From NCBI GenBank assembly GCA_965203375.1, contig OZ241886.1:2294001-2358000 (forward strand): a stretch of 64,000 nt of DNA, given 5' to 3'. Shown here piece after piece: positions 34,071 through 42,530 of this stretch. The stretch's first letter is position 1, and each line of letters starts with the position of its first letter. The translations under genes were made by a program, and so were the position numbers. The DNA comes from CATQHS01 sp965203375. Lineage in GTDB: Bacteria > Actinomycetota > Acidimicrobiia > Acidimicrobiales > Aldehydirespiratoraceae. The notes below the pieces were generated by a model. That model had not been told where the DNA came from, did no database searches, and saw only the letters and a program-made list of their open reading frames with translations.

Positions 34071-34531
34071 ATCCCAGCCCCCGGCCTTCGGAGCGGCTCG
34101 TAGCCGAAGGCGACGGCGGTGGTCCCGTTGTCGTCGGTTCCCATCGGATAGGTGGTGAGCCGCACCTTCATCCCCAGGCGGACGGTCTCGGGGTCGGGCT
34201 CGCAGTTCACCAGGTTGGACCGCACCGACGTGCCGTCAACCGTCTCGACGACGGCCGACACGAACGGGACGCCGATGCCGGGCGCGGCCCGATGCACGAT
34301 GGTGAAGGACTTGACCACCCCCTGATTGCGAACCCGGGCCCACCCCATGTCGACCCCCCCGCAGTTAGCGCAGGCGTTGCGGCGATCGAAATATCGGGCC
34401 CCACAATCCGCACACTGTCGTACCCGCAGGTAAGGCCGCGCCCCAAGCCGCAGATAATCAACAATAGGAACCAGCCGGGGGCCTTCACCAGAAGGCCCCG
34501 TATCAGTAGCCCCTTCACCCTCAGAAGACAT
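34067..34531 (-). CDS. DUF35 (OB-fold, zinc ribbon) acyl-CoA-associated protein
   Basis: 154 residues from ATG 34531. The rubredoxin-like ribbon has CADCGARYFDRRNACANCGG, four Cys in two CxxC pairs, followed by an OB fold (VKSFTIVHRAAPG, VRLGMKVRLTTYP). These proteins pair with SCP-x thiolases as a stabilising or substrate-delivering subunit. Same strand as the thiolase and 93 bases upstream of it. Confidence 0.92.
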   Translation of the reverse strand: MSSEGEGATDTGPSGEGPRLVPIVDYLRLGARPYLRVRQCADCGARYFDRRNACANCGGVDMGWARVRNQGVVKSFTIVHRAAPGIGVPFVSAVVETVDGTSVRSNLVNCEPDPETVRLGMKVRLTTYPMGTDDNGTTAVAFGYEPLRRPGAGI

Positions 34532-34579
34532 CAACCGGCGAGCTTACCAAGCCCCCGGTGGACGGCCCAAGCGGCCCAA

Positions 34580-34634
34580 CGCGCCAGGCCGGGGGTGGCA
34601 CGGAGGTGCCCGTGACAGGACCCGCCGGCCGGAC
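34580..34634. repeat. Dispersed palindromic repeat, copy B
   Basis: GCGCCAGGCCGGGGGTGGCA pairs imperfectly with CCGTGACAGGACCCGCCGGC across a short centre. Intergenic, upstream of the DUF35 gene. It is preceded by CCAAGCCCCCGGTGGACGGC, a sequence also found beside copy C. Confidence 0.75.
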
Positions 34635-34738
34635 AACGTACCGGCCCGACGTCAGGGGCCCTCCGCCAGAACGATCCCAGCCACCCGCGCGTCTCCTGCA
34701 CGGGAGGATGACAGCGCAACCTACTTGAAGCGGGCACG

Positions 34739-34972
34739 TCAAAATGATCCCCAGCCGCCACGCTGTCTCCTGCCTTTGCGATCGCGCCGAGCCCATCGCC
34801 GCGCAGGTATCGCCCGATTCACCTTTGAAGAGGTGAGATGCCAGAGCCCGCAATCGAGGCAGAGATAGGGTTGCTGACCGCGGTTGTGTGCACGGGCTGA
34901 CTGCTCGTCGTCGAATGCCCGTTTTTCGGCACAGCGCGCCTTCCTAGCTAGGTCTTCGTACTTGTCAGCCAT
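34739..34972 (-). CDS. Small zinc-ribbon-like protein (77 aa)
   Basis: ATG 34972 gives MADKYEDLARKARCAEKRAF, then QPYLCLDCGLWHLTS and an Arg-rich tail. The CLDC pair followed by His suggests a small metal-binding fold of the kind found in mobile elements. No named family. The tail RRDRKGRRQRGG is likely to bind nucleic acid. Confidence 0.6.
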   Translation of the reverse strand: MADKYEDLARKARCAEKRAFDDEQSARAHNRGQQPYLCLDCGLWHLTSSKVNRAIPARRWARRDRKGRRQRGGWGSF

Positions 34973-35318
34973 GCGACAACTCGTCTCGCCGGGGGCCATG
35001 GGCGTCCGGTTCCTGCGCCGACCGAGCCGCATCTCATGGTCCGCGAGCATATGTGGAGGGCGTGGAAGGCGGCTCCTTGACCCCCGCCCGGCCTGGCCCA
35101 TCGCTCGCCGATCCTTCAAGCGCAATCACCTGTCCATAAGATTTGCGCCCATGACAGTGCCCCCGGTTGCCCCAACCTCCTTCCAGCCCACTACTGCCCC
35201 TCGGGCGTTCCAAGACCCGTGGATCGAGACACCGTGAACCTGGGTATCCTAGCCCCGGTGAACGGTATGCCGCCAGGTTCGGACCCTGCGCCAGACGATC
35301 TCAGACCAACCCGGAGCC
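34973..35318. other. Intergenic stretch with a leader ORF
   Basis: Mostly featureless. Near its end, TATCCT (35245-35250) lies seven bases before GTG 35258, which opens a 24-codon frame ending at 35332 and overlapping the start of the disrupted gene at 35319 by 14 bases. This looks like a leaderless, overlapping leader ORF. Confidence 0.4.
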
Positions 35319-35540
35319 GTGATGGAATATGAAGCCAGTTACATGCTCAGTGGAGGGTATTACGCCGAGCGCCCACCGCGGGGCAAGAACGGCAGGCGGC
35401 TGGCCGTGGCTGGGGCCGCCGTCCCCGGCGCAGGGGTGGGCTTGACGGTCGGTGGCAAGCTCGCGGGGGCAGCGTGGGCGGGAGCGGTCGGGTCCGCGGG
35501 CAAGGCCAGTTCCCTGGCCGCTCTCGGCTTGAAGGCCGGG

Positions 35541-36527
35541 CTAGCTGTGGTCTTCGGGGAGGTTGTCCCCGTTTAGTTGGTTGAGGGTTTGGGTTGGGGT
35601 GGCCCAGCCGAGGGCGCCACAGGTTCGGTGGTGATTGTAGTAGTGGATGAACCCGTCGTAGGCCCATCGGCGTTGGGTTTCTGATTCCCAGGGCCAGATG
35701 TAGGCCCATTCCTCGGTGAGGATGCGGTGGAAGCGTTCGACTTTGCCGTTGGTCTGGGGCCGGCGGGGTCGGGTGCGGCGGTGGGTCACGCCGGCGGCTT
35801 GGAGGGTGTGGGCCCACAGCCGCGACAGGTAGCAGGCGCCGTTGTCGGTGAGGACCTCCTCGACGTCCACGCCGAGGGCGGCGAAGCTGCGCTGGGCCCG
35901 CCGCCAGAATCCCGCGGCGGTGACGGCGCGTTCGTCGCCGTGGATTTCGGAGTAGGCGAGGCGGGTGCGGTCGTCGACCGCGGTGTGGATGTAGCGGTAC
36001 CCGACTTTGGCCCCGGGCCCGGCGTTGCCTTTGCCGTGGACGCGCCAGCCGCCGCCGTCGGGTATCCCGGCGAGCTTCTTGACGTCGACATGGACCAGCT
36101 CGCCCGGCCTTTCGCGCTCATAGCGCCGCGCCCGCGGCCGGGGCGCCGTGGCCCGGTCGCCGCGGTCGAGGCGGCCCAGCCCGGCCCGGTTCAAGATGTT
36201 TTGCACGGTGGAGGCGGCCAGCTTGACCTCGTGGGCGATGTGGTCCGCGCCCCAGCGCCGCCGGCGCCGCAGCTCGATCACCTCTGAGCGCTTGGCCTCC
36301 GGCGTGCGCCACGGGCAGGACCGGGGCCGGCTGGGGCGATCGAACAAGCCCGCCCCGCCCTCCGCGAGGTAGCGGTCCCGCTGCTTGCGCACCGTCTTGG
36401 GATCAACCTGGAACCGCTCCGCGGCCGCGGCGACGCTCCAGCGCCGCTCGGTGACGCACGCCACCATCTTGCGGCGCATCTTCGGGGTCAGCGCCGCGTT
36501 GGGGTGCTGGGTCCTAACCTTGGCCAT
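35541..36527 (-). CDS. IS481-type DDE transposase
   Basis: 328 residues from ATG 36527 with an AAGGAGG site. N-terminal helix-turn-helix (WSVAAAAERFQVDPKTVRKQ) and a retroviral-type integrase core: HVDVKKLAG (first Asp), LTDNGACY (second Asp), KVERFHRIL (Glu), with the C-terminal HYYNHHRTCGALGWATPTQ typical of IS481. The frame is intact. Its last codons run through the terminal inverted repeat and end in a TAG at 35541-35543 in the target sequence, so the C-terminus depends on the insertion site. Confidence 0.93.
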   Translation of the reverse strand: MAKVRTQHPNAALTPKMRRKMVACVTERRWSVAAAAERFQVDPKTVRKQRDRYLAEGGAGLFDRPSRPRSCPWRTPEAKRSEVIELRRRRRWGADHIAHEVKLAASTVQNILNRAGLGRLDRGDRATAPRPRARRYERERPGELVHVDVKKLAGIPDGGGWRVHGKGNAGPGAKVGYRYIHTAVDDRTRLAYSEIHGDERAVTAAGFWRRAQRSFAALGVDVEEVLTDNGACYLSRLWAHTLQAAGVTHRRTRPRRPQTNGKVERFHRILTEEWAYIWPWESETQRRWAYDGFIHYYNHHRTCGALGWATPTQTLNQLNGDNLPEDHS

Positions 36528-36648
36528 GAGCCCTCCTTGTGAGAGTGAGTCCGTGTTTGTGAACCCACAGCTCACTCGGAGGGCTCACCCCACCGGGGGA
36601 CCCCCGCCCAAACCCTCAACCCAGGGACAACGTCCCCGGTTGTCACAA
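35551..36648. mobile_element. IS481-family insertion sequence
   Basis: About 1.1 kb. Terminal inverted repeats: left CGGGGAGGTTGTCCC from 35555, right complement CGGGGACGTTGTCCC ending 36638; both continue as GGTTGAGGGTTTGGG. The exact ends are uncertain by about ten bases. CTAGC(T/C)GTGG flanks the element. Confidence 0.85.
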
Positions 36649-37036
36649 CTAGCCGTGGGGCCCTCGGGAGTGAGCGCGCCCGCGGCTGTAGCCGGAGGGG
36701 CCGTGGTCGGTCTGGGAGTGACCGTCGCCCTAGTGCCCCTCAGTCTGGGGGCCGTCGCCCTCGGGAGCAGATTCGCACAGGGGTGCCGTGAGAACGGCTT
36801 CACTTGGAAATGGGGCATATGGCCGGGCAACTACTAGGCCGCGCCCCGTGAAACACGCTGGGAGCAAGCCCGCTCGACCAGCCCATCAATACCCCGCGAT
36901 CCCGGCGAAAGGAACGCAGCCGACGGACCCGTCCGGGGAGCGAGGAACGTGCGATCAGCCGGGCGAGGCATCAGAACGCCACGGGCCCATTGCCTTCCCG
37001 TGCCTTCGGCTTGTCCGCCAAAGTGTGGATGCCGAC

Positions 37037-37120
37037 CCGCCAGGCCGGGGGGTGGCACGGGGGCAAGGATTTCGCCGCCCGCGGCGAAATCCGCGCCCGT
37101 GACAGGACCCGCCGGGCCGG
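37037..37120. repeat. Dispersed palindromic repeat, copy C
   Basis: Arms as in copies A and B, with a longer centre that is itself a perfect hairpin (ATTTCGCCGC..GCGGCGAAAT, about 37069-37091). Lies just after the nitroreductase stop, so it could serve as its terminator. Confidence 0.75.
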
Positions 37121-37149
37121 ACAACGCAACCGCCCCCGAGGCGAAAGGA

Positions 37150-37746
37150 CTACCAAGCCCCTCGGTGGACGGCCTCGGCCAACGGCCGGCGACGGCGGCG
37201 CAGCGAGGAGGAGGGCCGGTCGGGGGCCGGATGGCCCAACGCCACGGCGCCGACCGCCCTGAGCCCCTCAGGCACCCCGAAGCGACCCCGCACCGCGGCC
37301 TCGTGCTCGAACAGGCCGAAGAACAGCGCCCCCAGGCCCCGGTCGGCGCAGGCGCACAGGATGGTCATCACCGCCGCGCCGGCGTCGACGAACCAGTAGG
37401 GCACGGGCCAGGCCTCCGGCCCCGCTCCCAGCAGAGTCCGAGACTTGTCGGGCTCGCGGTAGCGGCGCGCGTAGGCGCCCGGGTCGGCCCACACCACCAC
37501 CACCACCGGCGCGGCCAGCAACCCCGGCCAGGCGAACTCGGCCCGCCGCGGCTCGGGCAGGGTCACATCCCAGTAGGCGGAGGCGGCCGGACCCTCCAGC
37601 ACCAGGAAGTCGAGGCCGTCGGCGTTGCCCGCCGAGGGGGCCCGCCGGGCCAGCTCCAGTATCCGGTCCACCGCGGCGGGATCGACCGGCTCGCCGGTGA
37701 AGGCCCGGACCATCCGCCGGGCCGCCACCGCCTGCTCAAACTCCAC
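37150..37746 (-). CDS. Nitroreductase-family FMN protein
   Basis: 198 residues. RRMVRAFTGEPVD with the FMN-phosphate Arg, RRAPSAGNADGLDF, DAGAAVMTILCACADRGLGALFFG and AVGAVALGHPAPD are typical of the nitroreductase fold. Substrate unknown; distant members include F420- or FMN-linked oxidoreductases. GTG 37746. A copy of its start region lies 72 bases upstream. Confidence 0.88.
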   Translation of the reverse strand: MEFEQAVAARRMVRAFTGEPVDPAAVDRILELARRAPSAGNADGLDFLVLEGPAASAYWDVTLPEPRRAEFAWPGLLAAPVVVVVWADPGAYARRYREPDKSRTLLGAGPEAWPVPYWFVDAGAAVMTILCACADRGLGALFFGLFEHEAAVRGRFGVPEGLRAVGAVALGHPAPDRPSSSLRRRRRPLAEAVHRGAW

Positions 37747-37776
37747 GGACCCCCCAAGCGGACCACGCCAAGAACG

Positions 37777-37818
37777 TCAAGAAAGCGTCCACCGCGCCAC
37801 CGCCTGCTCGAACTCCAC
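37777..37818 (-). CDS. Duplicated start fragment of the nitroreductase (13 aa)
   Basis: GTG 37818 reads VEFEQAVARWTLS then stop; the nitroreductase starts VEFEQAVAARRM. The 25 or so bases around each start match with one difference. The stop falls 30 bases short of the real start, so coupling is weaker than at other junctions. Confidence 0.35.
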   Translation of the reverse strand: MEFEQAVARWTLS

Positions 37819-37901
37819 GGAATCTCCGGGCGGGGTTGCCGCAGCCTGGTTGAGGGCTCGGGCCGCGACCCTCTACCCCGCCGAGGCCGACCCTCGACTC
37901 T

Positions 37902-38570
37902 CTACAGGAGCTTCTCGAGATCCTCGGCCAAGGCCCAGCCGCACACGACGAGGGTGTCGCCGTCGGCCGTGTCCAGGCCGTCCAGCAGGGCGGCGGTTTC
38001 CGGCGGCGTCTTCGACGGCTTTCCGCTGGCATGGTCGAGCACCACCGGAGGGGCGCCCTTGCCCCGGGCGGTGAAGGCCCGGTCCTCGTAGTCGAACTGG
38101 CTCACGCCGAACCGCTTGGCCAGGCGGCGGCCCCAGGCCCGCTCCTCGCCCGACGCCTTGTGGCCGTGGCGGGGGATGATGTCGTGCAGGCTCTTGAAGG
38201 CCTCTAGAGCGCCGGGGTCGTTGATTCGGGTCCCGACCAGCACGTCCTCGTCGGGGAAGGCCAGAACGGCCCGGCGCATCTGGTCGGTCATGATGGCCCG
38301 CAGCACCGTGTCGCGCTTGGTGTTGCGGCAGATGTGGGCGGCGCCGATGAGGACGCTGGGAGTGCCGCCGATCCGCTCGAGGGTGCAGAACGAGAAGCCT
38401 CTGAGGCGGCCGTTCTCGCGGGACTCGGTGAGCAGCACCCAGGCCTCGGCCTGCTTGGACAGCAGCCCCACCTCGTAGTGGTTGGGGGAATCGGCGCACA
38501 GGTCGGCCATCTCGGCCAAGTCGGCGTCTCCCAGCGAGGTGCAGTCCTTGGTCTCGACCTCGATTGCCAT
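37902..38570 (-). CDS. Uncharacterised protein with GNAT-like features
   Basis: 222 residues from ATG 38570. The pattern DLAEMADLCADSPNHYEVGLL, AWVLLTESRENGRLRGFSFC and RNTKRDTVLRAIMTDQMRRA resembles a GNAT acyltransferase layout, but no firm signature is seen. A longer in-frame N-terminus upstream looks non-coding. Between it and dnaE are short direct repeats. Function unknown. Confidence 0.65.
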   Translation of the reverse strand: MAIEVETKDCTSLGDADLAEMADLCADSPNHYEVGLLSKQAEAWVLLTESRENGRLRGFSFCTLERIGGTPSVLIGAAHICRNTKRDTVLRAIMTDQMRRAVLAFPDEDVLVGTRINDPGALEAFKSLHDIIPRHGHKASGEERAWGRRLAKRFGVSQFDYEDRAFTARGKGAPPVVLDHASGKPSKTPPETAALLDGLDTADGDTLVVCGWALAEDLEKLL

Positions 38571-38698
38571 ATGCTCCGCACCCCTCGATGTCGCCGAGGG
38601 CGCCAACCGAGGAAATCGCCCGGCGCCCGAAAACCTGTTCCCTCCAGTTTCCTGCATGGGCCGCCGATTCGCAACTCGGCCGACCCTCAACCCCCTGA

Positions 38699-38803
38699 TG
38701 TAAGGAGACGACGAGCAGGACCGGGCGCCCAACCGTCAAGCGACGGCGGGCAAGCCCAGACCCCAACCGTCAAGCAAGACGAGCAGGCCCACGACCCCGA
38801 ACG
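38699..38803. repeat. Direct repeats after dnaE
   Basis: AACCGTCAAGC occurs twice and AACGTCAGGC once, with GACGAGCAGG also twice, in about 100 bases past the dnaE stop. These look like reiterated copies of the stop region (minus strand GCTTGACGGTTGGG). No function seen. Confidence 0.6.
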
Positions 38804-41800
38804 TCAGGCGAAGACAGCCTCGGCGCCCAGATCCACCCTCAGCTCGGCCAGCACCCCGTTGGTGGTGCAGTCCACCCCGTAGCCCTCGGGCAGCCGCAGC
38901 GCCTGCTGGCCGCCGAGCTGGATCTCCACCGGCGACGGGCCCGGGTGGGCCTCGATGATGCGCTTCACCCGGGCGATCCCCTCGCCGTTGAGGTGCTCGG
39001 GGGGAAGCCTCACCCTCAGAAGGGGGTCGGCGGCGGGGGCGGCCTCGGCGGAGGCCTCGATCACCTCCAGCTCGAAGGCGAAGAGCTTGGTGGACTCGTC
39101 GCGGTTCTCCACCCGGGCCCGCACCAGCGCCACCGAGTCGTTGGCCAGATCCGCCCCAACGCCAGCCAGGGCCTTGGCGAACGCCATCACCTCCACCGCC
39201 CCGCCCATGTCCTCGAGGCCGAAGGTGGCCATGGGGTCGCCCTTGCGGGTCCGCTTGCGCTGCAGGCCGGCGACGACACCCACCACGGTGCAGGTCCGGC
39301 CGTCCTCCGCGTCGGCCAGGTCGGCCAGGGGGCAGTCGACCCGGGCGGCCAGGGCCTCGTGCAGCCCCCGCAGCGGGTGGTCGGATACGTACAGGCCCAG
39401 CATCTCCTTCTCGGCCGCCAGCTTGGGCATCCGGTTCATCTCCACGTCGGGGATGTCGGGGCGCTCCTCGAAGCCGTCCCCGCCGCCGAGCTCCCCGAAC
39501 AGCGACATGACCCCCTTCTCGCTCTCCCGCCGGCGGCGCAGGGTCAGCTCCATGATCTGCTCGTGGACCTGCAGCAGGCCCTTGCGGGGGTGGTCCAGCC
39601 CGTCGAAGGCCCCGGCCTTGATGAGCGACTCGATGGGCCGCTTGTTGATCATCTCCAGCTCGATCCGCTGGCAGAAGTCGACGAAAGACTCGTAGGGGCC
39701 GTTGGCCTCCCGCTCGGCGATGACCCGGCCGGCGTAGGAGTCGCCGACGTTGCGGACCGCGGACAGGCCGAACACGATCCGCCCCGGCCCGGAACCCTCG
39801 CCGCCCAGGGCGGGAAGGGCGGTGAAGTCGGAGCTGGACCGGTTGATGTCGGGCACCGTCACCTCGATCCCCAGTATCCGGCACTCGTTCAGGTACACGG
39901 CCGCGTTCTCGAGCTTGCTCTTGACGCTGGTGAGCAGGGCGGCCATGTACTCCACCGGATAGTTGGCCTTCAGGAAGGCGATCTGGTAGGCGATGTAGCC
40001 GTAGCCGTAGCTGTGGCTCTTGTTGAAGGCATAGTCGGCGAACTGCTCGATGATCCCGAACATCTCGGCGCCCAGCGGCCGCCCGTAGCCCTGGGCCTCG
40101 ACCCCGGCCACGAACTTCTCCCGCTCCTCGGCCATGGCGGCCCGGATCTTCTTGCCCATGGCCTTGCGCAGCGAGTCGGCCTCGGCCAGCGAGTAGCCCG
40201 CGAACCGCTGGGCCATGCGCATGACGTCCTCCTGGTAGATCATCAGCCCGTAGGTGTCGGCCAGGATCTCGGCGGCGTCGGGGTGGATGTGCTCGACCCG
40301 CCGGCGGCCGTTCTTGCGGTCGGCGTAGTCGTTGTGCATGTTGTGGGCCATCGGGCCGGGCCGGTACAGGGCCACCAGGGCGGCGATGTCGTCGAAGCGG
40401 GTGGGGGCCAGCGAGCGGATCAGGGCCCGCACCGGGCCGGACTCGAGCTGGAACACCCCGACGGTGTCCCCCCGGCGCAGCATCTCGAAGGTGGGGCCGT
40501 CTTCGAGGTCGACGCTGTCGATGTCGACTTCGATCCCCCTGGTCCGCCGGACCAGATCGACGCAGTCGGTGATGACGTCGAGGTTGCGCAGGCCCAGGAA
40601 GTCCATCTTCAGCAGGCCCAGGTCCTCCACCCCATGCATCTCGTACTGGGTGACCAGAGGCACGTCCTCTATGGGCTTGCCCGACTCGGGCTTGCGCTGG
40701 ATGGGCAGGCAGTCGGTGAGGGGGTCCTTGGTTATCACCACCGCGGCGGCGTGGATGCCGTCCTGGCGCCTCAGCCCCTCCAGCCCCTTGGCCACCTCCA
40801 CCACCCGGGCCGCGTCGGGGTCGGTCTCCACCATCTCCCGCAGGTCGGCGGCCGAGTTGTAGCCGTCGATGTGGGCGTCGTCGGGCTCGAAGCAGTACTT
40901 CAGCGGGGTGTCGCGGCCCATGATCAGCGGCGGCATGGCCTTGGCGATCCGGTCCCCCACCGAGTACTCGTAGCCCAGCACCCGGGCCGCGTCGCGCACC
41001 GCGGCCCGGGCCTTGATCCGGCTGAAGGTCACGATCTGGGCCACCCGGTCCCGGCCGTAGCGCTCGGCCGCGTAGCGGATCATCTCGTCCCGGTAGCGGG
41101 AGTCGAAGTCCATGTCGATGTCGGGCATCGACACCCGGTCCGGGTTCAGGAACCGCTCGAACAGCAGGTCGTAGCGGATGGGGTCCAAGTCGGTGATCTG
41201 CAGGGCGTAGGCCACCGCGCACCCGGCCGCTGAGCCCCGCCCCGGCCCCACCCGGATGCCGTTCTGGCGGGCGTGGCGGATCAGGTCCCAGGTGATGAGG
41301 AAGTAGGAGGCGAACCCCATGTTGTTGATGACGTCCAGCTCGTAGGCCAGCCGCTCGGTGATCCGGTCCGGCGGAGGGTCGCCCCACCGCTGCGTGGCCC
41401 CCTCCATGGTCAGGTGCTGCAGGTAGGCCCGGTCGCTGTCGAACCCGTCGGGCACCGGGAAGTCGGGCAACTGGGGCTCGCCGAACTCGATGGTCACGTC
41501 GGCCCGCTCGGCCACCAGCAGCGTGCTGTCGCAGGCCGAGGCCACCTCGGGGTCGGAGAACAGGTGGCGCATCTCCGCCGCCGACTTCAGGTAGTGCTGG
41601 TCGCCGTGGAACTTGAAGCGGCCCTCGTCGGACAGCAGCGAGCCGGTCTGGACGCACAGCAGGACGTCGTGGGCCTCGGCGTCGTGGCGGTGGGTGTAGT
41701 GGCTGTCGTTGGTGGCCAGCAGGGGTGCCTCGAGGGTGCGGGCGATCCGCAGCAGCGACGGGTTGACCCGGTGCTGCTCGGGGATGTCGTGGTCTTGCAA

Positions 41801-42364
41801 CTCGACGAAGAAGTTCTCGGGGCCGAAGATCTCCCGGAGCCGGGCCGCCTTCTGCAGGGCCCCGGCCTCGTCGCCCTGCAGCAGGGCCTGGGGCACCTGC
41901 GCGCCCAGGCACCCGGTGGTGACTATCAGCCCCTCGCTGTGGTCGGCCAGCATGTCCCAGTCGCAGCGGGGCTTGTAGTAGTAGCCCTCCAGGAAGGACC
42001 GGCTGGCGATCTGGATGAGGTTCTTGTAGCCGGCGTTGTTCTCGGCCAGCAGGGTGAGGTGGTAGTAGAGCTTCTTGCCGCCCTCGGTTTCGCCGCCGGA
42101 GTCGTCGAGGCGGCCCCGCCGGTTGGGGCGCTCGTGGCGGGACTCGTAGGCCATGTAGGCCTCGGTGCCGATGATGGGCTTGATGCCCGCGTCGCGGCAT
42201 CCCCGGTAGAAGTCGAGGATGCCGTACATGTTGCCGTGGTCGGTTATGCCCAGGGCGGGCTGTCCGTCGCGGACCGCGGCCTCGATCACCTCGTCGAGCC
42301 GGGAGGCGCCGTCGAGCATCGAATACTCGGTGTGGACGTGAAGGTGGACGAATGAGTCCGTCAC
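38804..42364 (-). CDS. dnaE: DNA polymerase III alpha subunit
   Basis: Replicative polymerase. 1186 residues, the DnaE1 length. PHP domain at the N-terminus (FVHLHVHTEYSMLDGASRLDE, then LGITDHGNMYGI), polymerase core with catalytic Asp pair in MPDIDMDFDSRYRDE and GPGRGSAAGC, finger region HAAAVVITKDPL, helix-hairpin-helix and OB domains near the C-terminus (VVGVVAGLQRKRTRKG). GTG 42364 has an AGGAG site and is chosen over an upstream ATG. Its 5' region carries three DnaA-box-like sites. Confidence 0.96.
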   Translation of the reverse strand: MTDSFVHLHVHTEYSMLDGASRLDEVIEAAVRDGQPALGITDHGNMYGILDFYRGCRDAGIKPIIGTEAYMAYESRHERPNRRGRLDDSGGETEGGKKLYYHLTLLAENNAGYKNLIQIASRSFLEGYYYKPRCDWDMLADHSEGLIVTTGCLGAQVPQALLQGDEAGALQKAARLREIFGPENFFVELQDHDIPEQHRVNPSLLRIARTLEAPLLATNDSHYTHRHDAEAHDVLLCVQTGSLLSDEGRFKFHGDQHYLKSAAEMRHLFSDPEVASACDSTLLVAERADVTIEFGEPQLPDFPVPDGFDSDRAYLQHLTMEGATQRWGDPPPDRITERLAYELDVINNMGFASYFLITWDLIRHARQNGIRVGPGRGSAAGCAVAYALQITDLDPIRYDLLFERFLNPDRVSMPDIDMDFDSRYRDEMIRYAAERYGRDRVAQIVTFSRIKARAAVRDAARVLGYEYSVGDRIAKAMPPLIMGRDTPLKYCFEPDDAHIDGYNSAADLREMVETDPDAARVVEVAKGLEGLRRQDGIHAAAVVITKDPLTDCLPIQRKPESGKPIEDVPLVTQYEMHGVEDLGLLKMDFLGLRNLDVITDCVDLVRRTRGIEVDIDSVDLEDGPTFEMLRRGDTVGVFQLESGPVRALIRSLAPTRFDDIAALVALYRPGPMAHNMHNDYADRKNGRRRVEHIHPDAAEILADTYGLMIYQEDVMRMAQRFAGYSLAEADSLRKAMGKKIRAAMAEEREKFVAGVEAQGYGRPLGAEMFGIIEQFADYAFNKSHSYGYGYIAYQIAFLKANYPVEYMAALLTSVKSKLENAAVYLNECRILGIEVTVPDINRSSSDFTALPALGGEGSGPGRIVFGLSAVRNVGDSYAGRVIAEREANGPYESFVDFCQRIELEMINKRPIESLIKAGAFDGLDHPRKGLLQVHEQIMELTLRRRRESEKGVMSLFGELGGGDGFEERPDIPDVEMNRMPKLAAEKEMLGLYVSDHPLRGLHEALAARVDCPLADLADAEDGRTCTVVGVVAGLQRKRTRKGDPMATFGLEDMGGAVEVMAFAKALAGVGADLANDSVALVRARVENRDESTKLFAFELEVIEASAEAAPAADPLLRVRLPPEHLNGEGIARVKRIIEAHPGPSPVEIQLGGQQALRLPEGYGVDCTTNGVLAELRVDLGAEAVFA

Positions 42365-42406
42365 CGAAGCTCCTGTTCGTTGGGGTTCCCGGGGGGTCGG
42401 GCGCGC

Positions 42407-42437
42407 TGTGGAGGTCTTGTGGACTTCCTGTGGACAA
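42407..42437 (-). promoter_or_regulatory. Three phased DnaA-box-like 9-mers upstream of dnaE
   Basis: On the minus strand: TTGTCCACA (42429-42437), AAGTCCACA (42418-42426), ACCTCCACA (42407-42415), spaced exactly 11 bases apart, one helical turn. TTGTCCACA is the preferred DnaA box of streptomycetes. They lie 43 to 73 bases before the dnaE start. Control of dnaE by DnaA is inference. Confidence 0.55.
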
Positions 42438-42454
42438 ATGACAGGCTTGTCATT
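42437..42454. promoter_or_regulatory. Palindromic operator-like site upstream of dnaE
   Basis: AATGACA-GGCT-TGTCATT, a perfect 7-bp inverted repeat touching the outermost DnaA-like box. Regulator unknown. Confidence 0.5.
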
Positions 42455-42530
42455 CGCCGCTGAGAACATAGCCGGGCAGCCCGGCGCCGTCCATCAGCGG
42501 GCCCCGGCAGGTGCTCGGCGTCGCCCCGGC

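Larger units (their letters stand above)
35319..36837 (+). pseudogene. Gly/Ala-rich membrane protein gene interrupted by an IS element
   Basis: The 5' part (35319-35550) encodes about 77 residues ending GLKAGLAVV. The 3' part resumes after the insertion (36649-36837) with LAVGPSGVSAPAAVAGG and ends GFTWKWGIWPGNY. CTAGCTGTGG at 35541-35550 and CTAGCCGTGG at 36649-36658 are in the same reading frame in both pieces, consistent with a 10-base target duplication with one change. The rejoined product would be about 140 residues with hydrophobic glycine-rich stretches. No family recognised. Almost certainly non-functional as it stands. Confidence 0.75.

Noticed and set aside
38945..41233. Long plus-strand open frame opposite dnaE
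   Set aside because: Gly/Val/His-rich shadow of the dnaE codons; no family features, and the minus frame is clearly DnaE.
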